The translations under genes and the position numbers were made by a program. Shown piece by piece: positions 18,389-25,815 of a stretch of DNA of 64,000 bases (positions are counted from its first letter, which is position 1; every line of letters begins with the position of its first letter). The notes beneath the pieces are model-generated. The model did no database searches and was not told the origin of the DNA. It worked only from the letters and a program-made list of their open reading frames with translations. This DNA comes from Microbacterium sp. 2FI (GTDB lineage: Bacteria > Actinomycetota > Actinomycetes > Actinomycetales > Microbacteriaceae): NCBI RefSeq assembly GCF_005502885.1, contig NZ_SCMR01000013.1, forward strand, positions 47,028-111,027. Reading direction: 5' to 3'.

Positions 18389-19219
18389 TCAGCGTGCGAG
18401 CGCTTCGGCGACGGCGAGCGGCAGGGCCTCTGCAACGTCGAGTGCGGTGATCGGCCCGCCGCCGCGGGCGTGTGACGCCAGCACGCCCGCGCGACCGTGC
18501 AGCCACGCCCCCGAGGCTGCGAGGGCTGCCAGCGACGCCGGGTCCGCCGGCCGATCGTCGGCCGCAGCGGCTGCGGCGAGCGCGCCGATGACGCCGGCGA
18601 GCACGTCGCCCGTTCCGGCTGTCGCCAGCCACGGTGTGCCGGCATCGACCAGGATCACGGTGCCGTCAGGAGCCGCGACGACGGTCACCGCGCCCTTCAC
18701 GAGCACGACCGCGCCCGTCGCCTCCGCCGTCTCGATCGCGGCCGCGGTGCGGTCGCCGCGAGGAGCACCGAGACCGAGCGCCGCGCGGAGCCGCGCGTGC
18801 TCGCGCTCGTGCGGGGTCAGGATGCGCGGTGCCGAGGCGGACGACGCGAGATCGAGCGCCCCCGCGTCGACGACCACCGGATCGGTGTCGGCGAGGATGC
18901 CGCGGACGGTGTCGGTCTCGGCGCGAACGCGGGATGCCGTCTCGGTGCCCGACCCGACGACCCAGGCCTGGACGCGCCCCTCGGCGGTCACCGTCTCGGG
19001 TCGCCGCGCGAGCACGAGCGCGGTCGGGCGCACGGGCCCGAGGTAGCGGACCATGCCGAGCCCGGTGCGCCACGCCGCCTCGACGCCGAGGACGGCGGCA
19101 CCCGGGTACGCTTCGGAGCCGGTGCGCATCCCCAGCACGCCCCGGGAATACTTGTCGTCGGCCGCCGTTGGCACCCGGAGGACGCGCCCCGCGTCCTCGA
19201 TCGTCCACGACCGCGTCAT
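18389..19219 (-). CDS. nnrD: ADP-dependent NAD(P)H-hydrate dehydratase
   Basis: A 276-residue ribokinase-fold repair enzyme that dehydrates damaged NADH/NADPH hydrates with ADP. Diagnostic segments are DDKYSRGVLG near the N terminus, LTPHERE, VLVKGAVTVVAAPDG and the catalytic WLATAGTGDVLAG. It lacks the NnrE epimerase half that is fused in many bacteria, so it is the stand-alone form. The ATG is 6 bases after TAGTGT (19226-19231, minus strand). It diverges from the old yellow enzyme gene with only 28 bases between the two starts. Confidence 0.93.
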   Translation of the reverse strand: MTRSWTIEDAGRVLRVPTAADDKYSRGVLGMRTGSEAYPGAAVLGVEAAWRTGLGMVRYLGPVRPTALVLARRPETVTAEGRVQAWVVGSGTETASRVRAETDTVRGILADTDPVVVDAGALDLASSASAPRILTPHEREHARLRAALGLGAPRGDRTAAAIETAEATGAVVLVKGAVTVVAAPDGTVILVDAGTPWLATAGTGDVLAGVIGALAAAAAADDRPADPASLAALAASGAWLHGRAGVLASHARGGGPITALDVAEALPLAVAEALAR

Positions 19220-19225
19220 GGCGCC

Positions 19226-19231
19226 ACACTA
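19226..19231 (-). promoter_or_regulatory. -10 box TAGTGT of nnrD
   Basis: There are 6 bases to the ATG at 19219. Its -35 region must fall inside the first codons of the divergent flavoenzyme gene, which has its own ribosome-binding site GCGGAG at 19235-19240. Confidence 0.48.
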
Positions 19232-19247
19232 CCCGCGGAGCACCCGA

Positions 19248-20312
19248 ATGAGCCTGCTGTTCTCCCCCCTCACCCTCCGCGGCATCACGATGCGCAATCG
19301 CCTGTGGGTCTCGCCGATGTGCCAGTACAGCGCCGTCGACGGCATCCCCCAGGAATGGCATCACACCCACCTCGCGCAGTTCGCGTCGGGCGGTGCGGGG
19401 CTGGTGGTCGCCGAGGCGACCGCGGTCTCGCCCGAGGGGCGCATCTCACCCGACGACACCGGGCTGTGGAACGACCGCCAGCGCGATGCGTGGGCGCCGA
19501 TCGTCGCCGCGATCCGCTCGCGCGGCGCGGTAGCCGGCATCCAGCTCGCCCACGCCGGACGCAAAGCCTCGACGTGGTCGCCCTTCTCGGGCCACCGGGG
19601 ATCCGTCGCAGTGGCCGACGGCGGCTGGCAGACTGCAGCGCCGTCGGCGATCGCGTTCGAGGGGTTCGAGACGCCCGCAGCCCTCGACACCGCCGGGATC
19701 GACGCGGTGGTCTCGGACTTCGCAGCCGCTGCCCGCCGTGCCATGGAGGCCGGGTTCGAGGTGCTCGAGGTGCACGCCGCCCACGGCTACCTGCTGCACC
19801 AGTTCCTCTCGCCGCTGTCGAACCGGCGCGACGACGAGTACGGCGGCTCGCTCGAGGGCCGCGCGCGGCTTCCGCTGCGCGTGATCGCCGCGGTTCGGGA
19901 TGCCGCTCCGGCCGCTGCGCTGATCGTGAGGTTCTCGGCGACCGACTGGGCCGACGGCGGGTGGGATGCTGACGACACCGCGACGGTCGCGGGATGGGCG
20001 CGCGACCTCGGCGCGGACTTCTTCGACATCTCCAGCGGCGGGCTGGTCGCCCATCAGCAGATCACGACCGGCCCCGGCTACCAGGTCCCGCTCGCCGCGC
20101 ACGTCCGCCGCGTCGCCGGGGTGCCCGTGAACGCCGTCGGCATGATCGACGACGCCGCGCACGCCGAGCGCATCCTCGCGGGCGGCGACGCGGATGCCGT
20201 GATGGCCGGCCGCGAGTGGCTCCGCGACCCGCACTACGGCCTGCGCGCGGCCGGCGAGCTCGGCGCCGACATCGACTACTGGCCGAAGCAGTACGTGCGC
20301 GCGCGGCTCTGA
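19248..20312 (+). CDS. Old yellow enzyme, YqjM-like NADH:flavin oxidoreductase
   Basis: A 354-residue FMN enzyme that reduces activated C=C bonds or nitro compounds with NAD(P)H. FMN and substrate contacts visible are SPMCQYSA (C25, the redox-sensing cysteine of the YqjM subgroup), IQLAHAGRKAS, VHAAHGYLLHQFLSPLSN with the substrate-binding His pair, RDDEYGGSLEGRAR, and FDISSGG. The C terminus DYWPKQYVRARL provides the arginine finger region typical of YqjM dimers. The ATG at 19248 follows GCGGAG with a 7-base spacer. Physiological substrate unknown, possibly electrophile or oxidative stress. Confidence 0.93.
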   Translation: MSLLFSPLTLRGITMRNRLWVSPMCQYSAVDGIPQEWHHTHLAQFASGGAGLVVAEATAVSPEGRISPDDTGLWNDRQRDAWAPIVAAIRSRGAVAGIQLAHAGRKASTWSPFSGHRGSVAVADGGWQTAAPSAIAFEGFETPAALDTAGIDAVVSDFAAAARRAMEAGFEVLEVHAAHGYLLHQFLSPLSNRRDDEYGGSLEGRARLPLRVIAAVRDAAPAAALIVRFSATDWADGGWDADDTATVAGWARDLGADFFDISSGGLVAHQQITTGPGYQVPLAAHVRRVAGVPVNAVGMIDDAAHAERILAGGDADAVMAGREWLRDPHYGLRAAGELGADIDYWPKQYVRARL

Positions 20313-20355
20313 GCCGCGACGGTCACGGAACCTCGCGGTCAACGAGTCGCCGCGG

Positions 20356-21423
20356 TCACGGCATCCGGCGCACGCCGCGACGCGTCGCGTCCTGCACCTC
20401 GCCGATGAGCTCCTCGATGATGTCCTCGAGGAAGAGCACCCCGGTCGTCTCGCCCGCGGTGCTGCGCACCTGCGCGAGGTGACGCCCCGCCCGTCGCATG
20501 AGGGCGAGCGCATCCTCGAGATCGGTCGTCTCGAGCACCGGCACCATGTGGTGTATGCGCTTGGCGGGGATCGGGAGGGTGACGTCGGTCGCGGCATCCG
20601 CTCCCTCGGCCGCCCGCAGGATGTCCTTGAGGTGCACGTAACCCACGGGGGTGCCGGACTCGTCGACGATCACGTAGCGCGAGAAGCCGTGCTTCGCCAC
20701 GGCGCGCTCGATCTTCGCCGGGGTCGTCGTCTCGGGGAGCGAGATGAGGTCGGCGAGGGGCACCGCGATGTCCTTCGCCTTCTTGTCGGTGAACTCCACC
20801 GCGGCTGCGACCGTTCCGGCCGCGTCGTCGAGAACGCCCTCGATGCGCGACTGGTTCACGATCGTCGCGACCTCTTCGAGCGTGAAGGTCGAGGCGGCCT
20901 CGTCCTTGGGCTCGACGCGGAACAGCCGCACGACGTGGTTCGCGATCCAGTTCAGGACGAAGATCACCGGGTGGAAGAGCTTCGAGATCCACACGAGCGG
21001 CGTGGCGAGCATCAGCACCGCCCGGTCGGGCAGCGAGAACGCCAGGTTCTTGGGCACCATCTCGCCGAACACGACGTGCAGGTACGACACGATCAGCAGC
21101 GCCACGATGAACGCGATGACGTCGACGGTGCCTTCGGCGAGGCCCGTGAGCGCGAGAGGCTCGGCGAGCAGGTGGTGGATGGCCGGCTCGGAGACGTTCA
21201 GGATCAGCAGCGAGCAGATCGTGATGCCGAGCTGGCTCGTCGCGAGCATGAGCGTCGCGTGCTCCATGGCGTAGAGCGCCGTCTTGGCCGAGCGAACGCC
21301 CCTCTCCGCGAGCGGCTCGATCTGCGAGCGCCGTGCCGAGATGACCGCGAACTCGGCGCCGACGAAGAACGCGTTCGCGATCAGCAGCACGACGAGCCAT
21401 GCGATTCCCGCCCAGTCGTTCAT
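20356..21423 (-). CDS. CNNM/CBS-domain membrane protein (second of a pair, no CorC_HlyC domain)
   Basis: A 355-residue membrane protein of the CNNM (DUF21) family, linked to magnesium or other cation efflux. Residues 1-180 hold the transmembrane DUF21 domain, with ANAFFVGAEFAVISARRSQIEPL at the start and VVFGEMVPKNLAFS later. A CBS pair follows (FSRYVIVDESGTPVGYVHLKDIL and TTGVLFLEDIIEELIGEV). Unlike its partner it stops after the CBS pair and lacks the C-terminal CorC_HlyC domain. Its ATG overlaps the stop of the upstream CNNM gene by 4 bases, so the two are translationally coupled and may form a heteromer. Confidence 0.9.
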   Translation of the reverse strand: MNDWAGIAWLVVLLIANAFFVGAEFAVISARRSQIEPLAERGVRSAKTALYAMEHATLMLATSQLGITICSLLILNVSEPAIHHLLAEPLALTGLAEGTVDVIAFIVALLIVSYLHVVFGEMVPKNLAFSLPDRAVLMLATPLVWISKLFHPVIFVLNWIANHVVRLFRVEPKDEAASTFTLEEVATIVNQSRIEGVLDDAAGTVAAAVEFTDKKAKDIAVPLADLISLPETTTPAKIERAVAKHGFSRYVIVDESGTPVGYVHLKDILRAAEGADAATDVTLPIPAKRIHHMVPVLETTDLEDALALMRRAGRHLAQVRSTAGETTGVLFLEDIIEELIGEVQDATRRGVRRMP

Positions 21424-22751
21424 CGGGTCTCACCCCCGTCGGTCGCCGCGTCGTCGTGCGGCATCGGGGTGGGGGTGAACCGCACGCGGTCGACGCGGCG
21501 GCCGTCCATGCGCTGAACCTCGATCGTGCCGTCCTCGACCTCGACCTCGTCGCCGGTGACGGGGATCCGCTCGAGCACGCTCATGATGTAGCCGCCCACG
21601 GTGTCGTACACGTCTCCTTCGGGGATCCGGATGCCGGTGCGGTCGAGCACCTCGTCGGGGCGCAGCTCGCCCGGGAAGATCACCGAACCCTCGGCGCGGA
21701 CGACACCCGCGCGGCGGCGATCGTGCTCGTCCAGGACCTCGCCGACGATCTCCTCGACGAGGTCCTCGAGCGTCACGACGCCGGCAGTTCCGCCGTACTC
21801 GTCGACGACGATCGCCATCTGGTAGCCGCGGGCGCGCAGCTCCGACACGAGCACGTCGAGGTGCACGGCCTCGGGGACCCGCAAGGGCTCGGTCGCGAGT
21901 GCTGCAGCCGGCACGTCCGTCCGTCGCTCGCGCGGCACGCCGACGGCCGCCTTCAGGTGCACGATGCCGGAGATGTCGTCCATCGACTCGTCGTAGACCG
22001 GGAAGCGGCTGTGACCGGTGCGTCGCGCGAGCTGGATGACGTCTTCGGCCGACTCCTCGGCCGAGAGGGCGTGGATGCTGGGCCGCGGCGTCATGACATC
22101 GGCCGCCGTGAGCCTCGAGAAGGTGAGGCTGCGGTTCAGCAGCGACGCCGTGTCCTCCTCGAGGACGCCGGCGAGGGCCGAGCGCCGCACGAGGCTCGAG
22201 AGCTCCTCGGCCGTGCGCGCACCCGAGAGCTCCTCCTTGGGCTCGATCCCGACCGCCCGCAGCACGCCGTTGGCGCTGCCGTTGAGCACGACGATGGCAG
22301 GACGGAACACCGTGGTGAACGCGACCTGGAACGGGATCACGAGCTTGGCGGTCTGCCTCGGCACGGCGAGGGCGAAGTTCTTCGGAACGAGTTCGCCGAT
22401 GATCATCGAGAAGATCGTCGCGATCGACACGGCGATGACCACCGCAAGCGGGCTCACGAGGCCAGACGGCAGCCCCCACGCGGTGAACACCGGGCGCAGG
22501 AGGTTCGAGATCGCCGGCTCCATCGTGTAACCGGTGAGCAGCGTCGTCAGCGTGATGCCCAGCTGCGCGCTCGAGAGGTGCGTCGAGGTGATCTTCAGAG
22601 CGCTGATCGTGAGCCCGAGGCGCGTCTCGCCGGATTCGCGGCGGGCCTCGAGGTCGGCGCGGTCGAGGTTCACGAGCGCGAACTCACTGGCGACGAACAG
22701 ACCGGTACCTATCGTGAGCAGAAGCCCCACGCCCAACATGACGTAATCCAT
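21420..22751 (-). CDS. CNNM/CBS-domain membrane protein with CorC_HlyC domain
   Basis: A 443-residue protein with the full CNNM layout. DUF21 covers residues 1-185 ([37 protein letters not shown]). The CBS pair spans about 200-345 ([60 protein letters not shown]). The CorC_HlyC domain begins near 355 ([21 protein letters not shown] [20 protein letters not shown]). The family is associated with Mg2+ transport and resistance. I chose the ATG at 22751 since GGGGTGA lies about 6-7 bases upstream; a GTG directly before it (22754) is the alternative. First gene of the pair. Confidence 0.92.
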   Translation of the reverse strand: MDYVMLGVGLLLTIGTGLFVASEFALVNLDRADLEARRESGETRLGLTISALKITSTHLSSAQLGITLTTLLTGYTMEPAISNLLRPVFTAWGLPSGLVSPLAVVIAVSIATIFSMIIGELVPKNFALAVPRQTAKLVIPFQVAFTTVFRPAIVVLNGSANGVLRAVGIEPKEELSGARTAEELSSLVRRSALAGVLEEDTASLLNRSLTFSRLTAADVMTPRPSIHALSAEESAEDVIQLARRTGHSRFPVYDESMDDISGIVHLKAAVGVPRERRTDVPAAALATEPLRVPEAVHLDVLVSELRARGYQMAIVVDEYGGTAGVVTLEDLVEEIVGEVLDEHDRRRAGVVRAEGSVIFPGELRPDEVLDRTGIRIPEGDVYDTVGGYIMSVLERIPVTGDEVEVEDGTIEVQRMDGRRVDRVRFTPTPMPHDDAATDGGETR

Positions 22752-22862
22752 CACACGTCACCCCCGATCGAACGGGAGGCGGGTCGGTGGGGCGAGGGTC
22801 TGCAACTAGGAGGGTCGTCCATCGTGCCGACAAGTCTACGACAGGCCCCGGTCGCGCTCGCC

Positions 22863-22890
22863 GACGGATGCCGCGGCGGCAGCATCCGTC
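22863..22890. terminator. 9-bp hairpin with GGATGC arms
   Basis: Arms GACGGATGC (22863-22871) and GCATCCGTC (22882-22890) enclose a 10-base loop. Since it lies between divergent starts, termination is only one possible role. Confidence 0.45.
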
Positions 22891-22915
22891 GTCCCCGCCC
22901 CGCCTTCTCCGGCGT

Positions 22916-22982
22916 TCGCGCTGTCGAAACCACCACACGCGCGTGAACACGACGACCGCGACGACAGGTTTCGAGAGCGCGA
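22916..22982 (+). repeat. 67-bp inverted-repeat element, copy B
   Basis: Ends TCGCGCTGTCGAAACC (22916-22931) and GGTTTCGAGAGCGCGA (22967-22982) are nearly complementary. The interior GACGACCGCG (22951-22960) is identical in copy C at the same offset. This copy lies in a divergent intergenic region, so it is not simply a terminator. Confidence 0.78.
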
Positions 22983-23053
22983 AGCGACACGAAGACAATG
23001 ACGGACGCGCGAGCCGCAGCCGCGTCTCCTCCCCAACTCGGCCAGCACTCGGC

Positions 23054-23062
23054 TTGTCCACA
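23054..23062 (+). promoter_or_regulatory. DnaA-box-like 9-mer TTGTCCACA
   Basis: It matches the actinobacterial DnaA box variant TTGTCCACA and lies 51 bases upstream of the start at 23113. A single site may be chance. Confidence 0.3.
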
Positions 23063-23112
23063 GGACGGTCCGCACAGCACCTGCAGCCAGCCGAAGCGAG
23101 CACGCTGGAGCG

Positions 23113-24078
23113 ATGGAGGCGACGCGAACGGCCCGCCACGACACGATCGTGGTCTCGCGGCGCAGTGAACAGCTCGATGCCGTCGACGACAAGCGCTTAC
23201 GACGCCTCGTCGCCACGAAGATCTGGACCCGCGTCGCGCCCGGGGCGTACGTCCTGACCGACGAATGGAGGCGACTCAGACCGATCGAGCAGCATCGGAT
23301 CCGCGTCAATGAGGTCGCCCGACGCCTCGCTCCGGGAACCGTCGTGTCCCACGCCGCGGCCGCCGCACAGCTCGACATCGATGTTCTCGGATCGTGGCCG
23401 CAGACCGTCGACGTCACCATCGAACGCGCCGGCGGCGGACGCTCAGGCGGGTGGGTTCGTCGTCACGCCGTCGGGCTCGAGCATGTCGAGCGGATGCCGT
23501 TCGGGTGCCACGAGATCACGACGACTGCGCAGACGGCGGTCGATCTTGCCCGCTCGCTTCCGTTCCTCCGCGCATCCAGCGCCGTAGATCAGGCGCTGTG
23601 GACCGGGCGCGAAGGCGGCTCGCTCACGACGAAGGAGGAGCTCTTCGCGCTTCTGGACTCCGGCGCGCCGCGGCGCGGGGACGTCCGTGCACGACGGGTC
23701 ATCGAAGGCGCTGAGACTCTCGCTGCGAACGTCCGCGAGACGCAGGCACGCGTCCTGATCGGACAGCTCGGCTTCCCGTCATCGAGACCGCAGGAACGCC
23801 GCGTGCTGCGCACCGGGCGGCTGGTCTTCGGCGATCGCTACTTCCCGGAGCACGATCATTGGCTCGAGATCGACGGGCGGGGCAAGTACCGGAGCCCCGA
23901 GTTCGGCCCAGACCGCGACCCTGCAGCGATCGTCATCGATGAGAAGAACCGCGAGAACGAGATCAGGCGAGAAGTTCGCGGATTCTCACGACTCGAAGCC
24001 ACCGACCTCGACCATCCGCTTCGCGTGTACGACATCCTCACCGGCGACGGGCTGCCGAGCTCGAAGCCCCGCCCCTGA
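23113..24078 (+). CDS. AbiEi-like winged-helix protein with C-terminal DUF559/Vsr-like nuclease fold
   Basis: A 321-residue protein. The N-terminal half (KRLRRLVATKIWTRVAPGAYVL, then VVSHAAAAAQLDI) resembles the AbiEi-type antitoxin winged helix found in many actinobacterial proteins. The middle has PFGCHEITTTAQTAVDLARSLPF. The C-terminal third looks like a DUF559/very-short-patch-repair endonuclease fold: E in RETQARV, then YFPEHDHWLEIDGRGKY with E252, D254 and K258, and a distal EKNRENEIRR. A nuclease active site is therefore plausible but unproven. No AbiEii toxin gene is adjacent. The gene is bracketed by 67-bp repeat copies B and C. GGAG lies only 2 bases before the ATG, so the start is uncertain. 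Confidence 0.7.
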   Translation: MEATRTARHDTIVVSRRSEQLDAVDDKRLRRLVATKIWTRVAPGAYVLTDEWRRLRPIEQHRIRVNEVARRLAPGTVVSHAAAAAQLDIDVLGSWPQTVDVTIERAGGGRSGGWVRRHAVGLEHVERMPFGCHEITTTAQTAVDLARSLPFLRASSAVDQALWTGREGGSLTTKEELFALLDSGAPRRGDVRARRVIEGAETLAANVRETQARVLIGQLGFPSSRPQERRVLRTGRLVFGDRYFPEHDHWLEIDGRGKYRSPEFGPDRDPAAIVIDEKNRENEIRREVRGFSRLEATDLDHPLRVYDILTGDGLPSSKPRP

Positions 24079-24093
24079 CGACGCTCCAGGCGA

Positions 24094-24160
24094 TCGCGCT
24101 GTCGAAACCGCCTCCCGCGCCGGAACCCGACGACCGCGTTTGCCGCTTTCGGCAGCGCGA
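24094..24160 (+). repeat. 67-bp inverted-repeat element, copy C
   Basis: Ends TCGCGCTGTCGAAACC (24094-24109) and GCTTTCGGCAGCGCGA (24145-24160). The left end is identical to copy B and the orientation is the same. It starts 15 bases after the stop of the AbiEi/DUF559-like gene and ends 18 bases before the stop of the convergent guaB1. Confidence 0.78.
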
Positions 24161-24178
24161 GCGAATGAGATCGGCACC

Positions 24179-25636
24179 CTACCAGCTGACCGGAAGCGCC
24201 TTGCCCTCTTCGTAGCCGGCCGCGGACTGCAGGCCGACGCGCGCGCGGTCGTGGAACTCGGCCACCGACGCCGCGCCGGCGTACGTGAACGACGAGCGCA
24301 CGCCCGACGTGATCATGTCGAGCAGATCCTCCAGCCCCGGCCGCAGCGGGTCGAGGTAGATCTTCGACGACGAGATCCCCTCGGCGAAGAGCTCCTTGCG
24401 GGCGAGCTCGTACGGGTCGAGACGTCCGAACCGCTCGTGCACGGCCTTGGTCGAGGCCATCCCCCACGATTCCTTGTACGCGCGTCCGTCAGCGTCGAGC
24501 TGCAGCTCGCCCGGAGCCTCGATGGTCCCCGCGAACCACGAGCCGATCATGACGGATGCCGCGCCCGCCGCGAGCGCGAGCGCGACATCCCGCGGGTAGC
24601 GCACACCGCCGTCGGCCCACACGTGCGCGCCCATGACGCGCGCAGCCTCGGCGGTCTCGAGCACGGCCGAGAACTGCGGGCGACCCACCGCGGTCATCAT
24701 GCGGGTCGTGCACATCGCGCCGGGGCCGACGCCCACCTTGAGGATCGTCGCCCCCGCGGTCACGAGATCGTGCACGCCCTCGGCGGTCACGATGTTGCCG
24801 GCGGCGATCGGGATGCCGAGGTCGAGATCCGACACGGTGCGGAGGGCTCGCAGCATCCCCTCCTGGTGGCCGTGCGCCGTGTCGACGACGAGGACATCCA
24901 CCCCCGCAGCGGCGAGTGCTTTCGCCTTGGCTGCGACGTCGCCGTTGATGCCGATCGCCGCGGCGACGATGAGGCGCCCCGACGCGTCGACGGCGGGTCG
25001 GTAGAGCGTGGAGCGCAGAGCACTGCGCCGCGACAGCGTGCCGACGAGGTGGCCGTGGTCGACGACGCACACCGTCTCAGCACCCGCGGCGACGATGACG
25101 TCGAATGCGTGGCGGGCGGATTCGATGTCGACCGCGTCGACGGATGCCGTCCGCCCTCGCGCCAGATCGCCGAGGCGCGCGTCGGGGAGGGCGGTGCCGA
25201 GACGTTTCGCCGGGATCACGCCGAGGATGCCGTCCATGTCGACGCGGCCGGACGAGGCATCGGCCACGATGATCCCGTGGCCTTCGGTCGCCGGCAGCAG
25301 TCGCGCGGCGTCGGCCACGGTGGAATCGGGGGGGAGCACGATCGGGGTGTCCCACAGCACCGGCTGCGCCTTCACCCACCGGATCGCAGCATCGAGATCC
25401 TGCAGCGGCAGGTCCTGCGGCAGCACGCCGAGGCCTCCGCGACGAGCAAGCGTCGCGGCGAGGCGAGCGCCCGTGACCGAGTTCATGTTGGCCGAGACCA
25501 GCGGAATCGTCGCGGCGGTGCCGTCGCCGGGCGACAGATCGACGTCGAGGCGGCTGGTGACGGACGAGCGCCGAGGCACCAGGAAGACGTCCGAATAGGT
25601 GAGGTCGACTTCGGGCTGCGCGCCGTAGAACTCCAT
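24179..25636 (-). CDS. guaB1: GuaB1-type GMP reductase / IMPDH-related protein
   Basis: A 485-residue TIM-barrel enzyme with a CBS pair inserted after about residue 95. It resembles actinobacterial GuaB1, described in mycobacteria as a GMP reductase that converts GMP to IMP, rather than the essential IMP dehydrogenase GuaB2. Visible features are DLTYSDVFLVPRRS at the start, VDTAHGHQEGML, the catalytic loop GVGPGAMCTTRMMTAVGRPQ with its cysteine, and WADGGVRYPRDVALALAAGA. I chose the ATG at 25636 (protein start MEFYGAQPEVDLTYSD); GGCGG lies just upstream and TACCCT (25645-25650, minus strand) ends 8 bases away. An upstream in-frame extension of 21 codons is not homologous-looking. Confidence 0.88.
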   Translation of the reverse strand: MEFYGAQPEVDLTYSDVFLVPRRSSVTSRLDVDLSPGDGTAATIPLVSANMNSVTGARLAATLARRGGLGVLPQDLPLQDLDAAIRWVKAQPVLWDTPIVLPPDSTVADAARLLPATEGHGIIVADASSGRVDMDGILGVIPAKRLGTALPDARLGDLARGRTASVDAVDIESARHAFDVIVAAGAETVCVVDHGHLVGTLSRRSALRSTLYRPAVDASGRLIVAAAIGINGDVAAKAKALAAAGVDVLVVDTAHGHQEGMLRALRTVSDLDLGIPIAAGNIVTAEGVHDLVTAGATILKVGVGPGAMCTTRMMTAVGRPQFSAVLETAEAARVMGAHVWADGGVRYPRDVALALAAGAASVMIGSWFAGTIEAPGELQLDADGRAYKESWGMASTKAVHERFGRLDPYELARKELFAEGISSSKIYLDPLRPGLEDLLDMITSGVRSSFTYAGAASVAEFHDRARVGLQSAAGYEEGKALPVSW

Positions 25637-25644
25637 GTCCGCCA

Positions 25645-25650
25645 AGGGTA
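25645..25650 (-). promoter_or_regulatory. -10 box TACCCT of guaB1
   Basis: There are 8 bases to the ATG at 25636. The divergent Kgd gene starts 180 bases away on the other side. Confidence 0.4.
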
Positions 25651-25815
25651 GCGACTGTTCCTGTGCGGATAAGGTTGCGCGAAGTTTCCGGGGCGGCATC
25701 CGCGGGCGCCCCGACCACTGCGCCAGACTGGGTTACGCTTAACAGTCGTGCGTGTGGGCGTGGTAATGCCCCGCACGTTCTCACAATCTTCACCGATGAA
25801 AGCAGGCGATCCAGC

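Larger units (their letters stand above)
22752..23112. other. 361-bp non-coding region upstream of the AbiEi/DUF559-like gene
   Basis: The region separates divergent genes. It holds a GGATGC hairpin (22863-22890), the 67-bp repeat copy B (22916-22982) and a DnaA-box-like TTGTCCACA (23054-23062). No TANNNT box stands close to the 23113 start, and no further gene is supported. Confidence 0.7.

Noticed and set aside
23113..24078. Complete AbiE toxin-antitoxin system
   Set aside because: Only an AbiEi-like N-terminal domain is present and it is fused to a nuclease-like fold; no nucleotidyltransferase toxin gene of the AbiEii type is adjacent.
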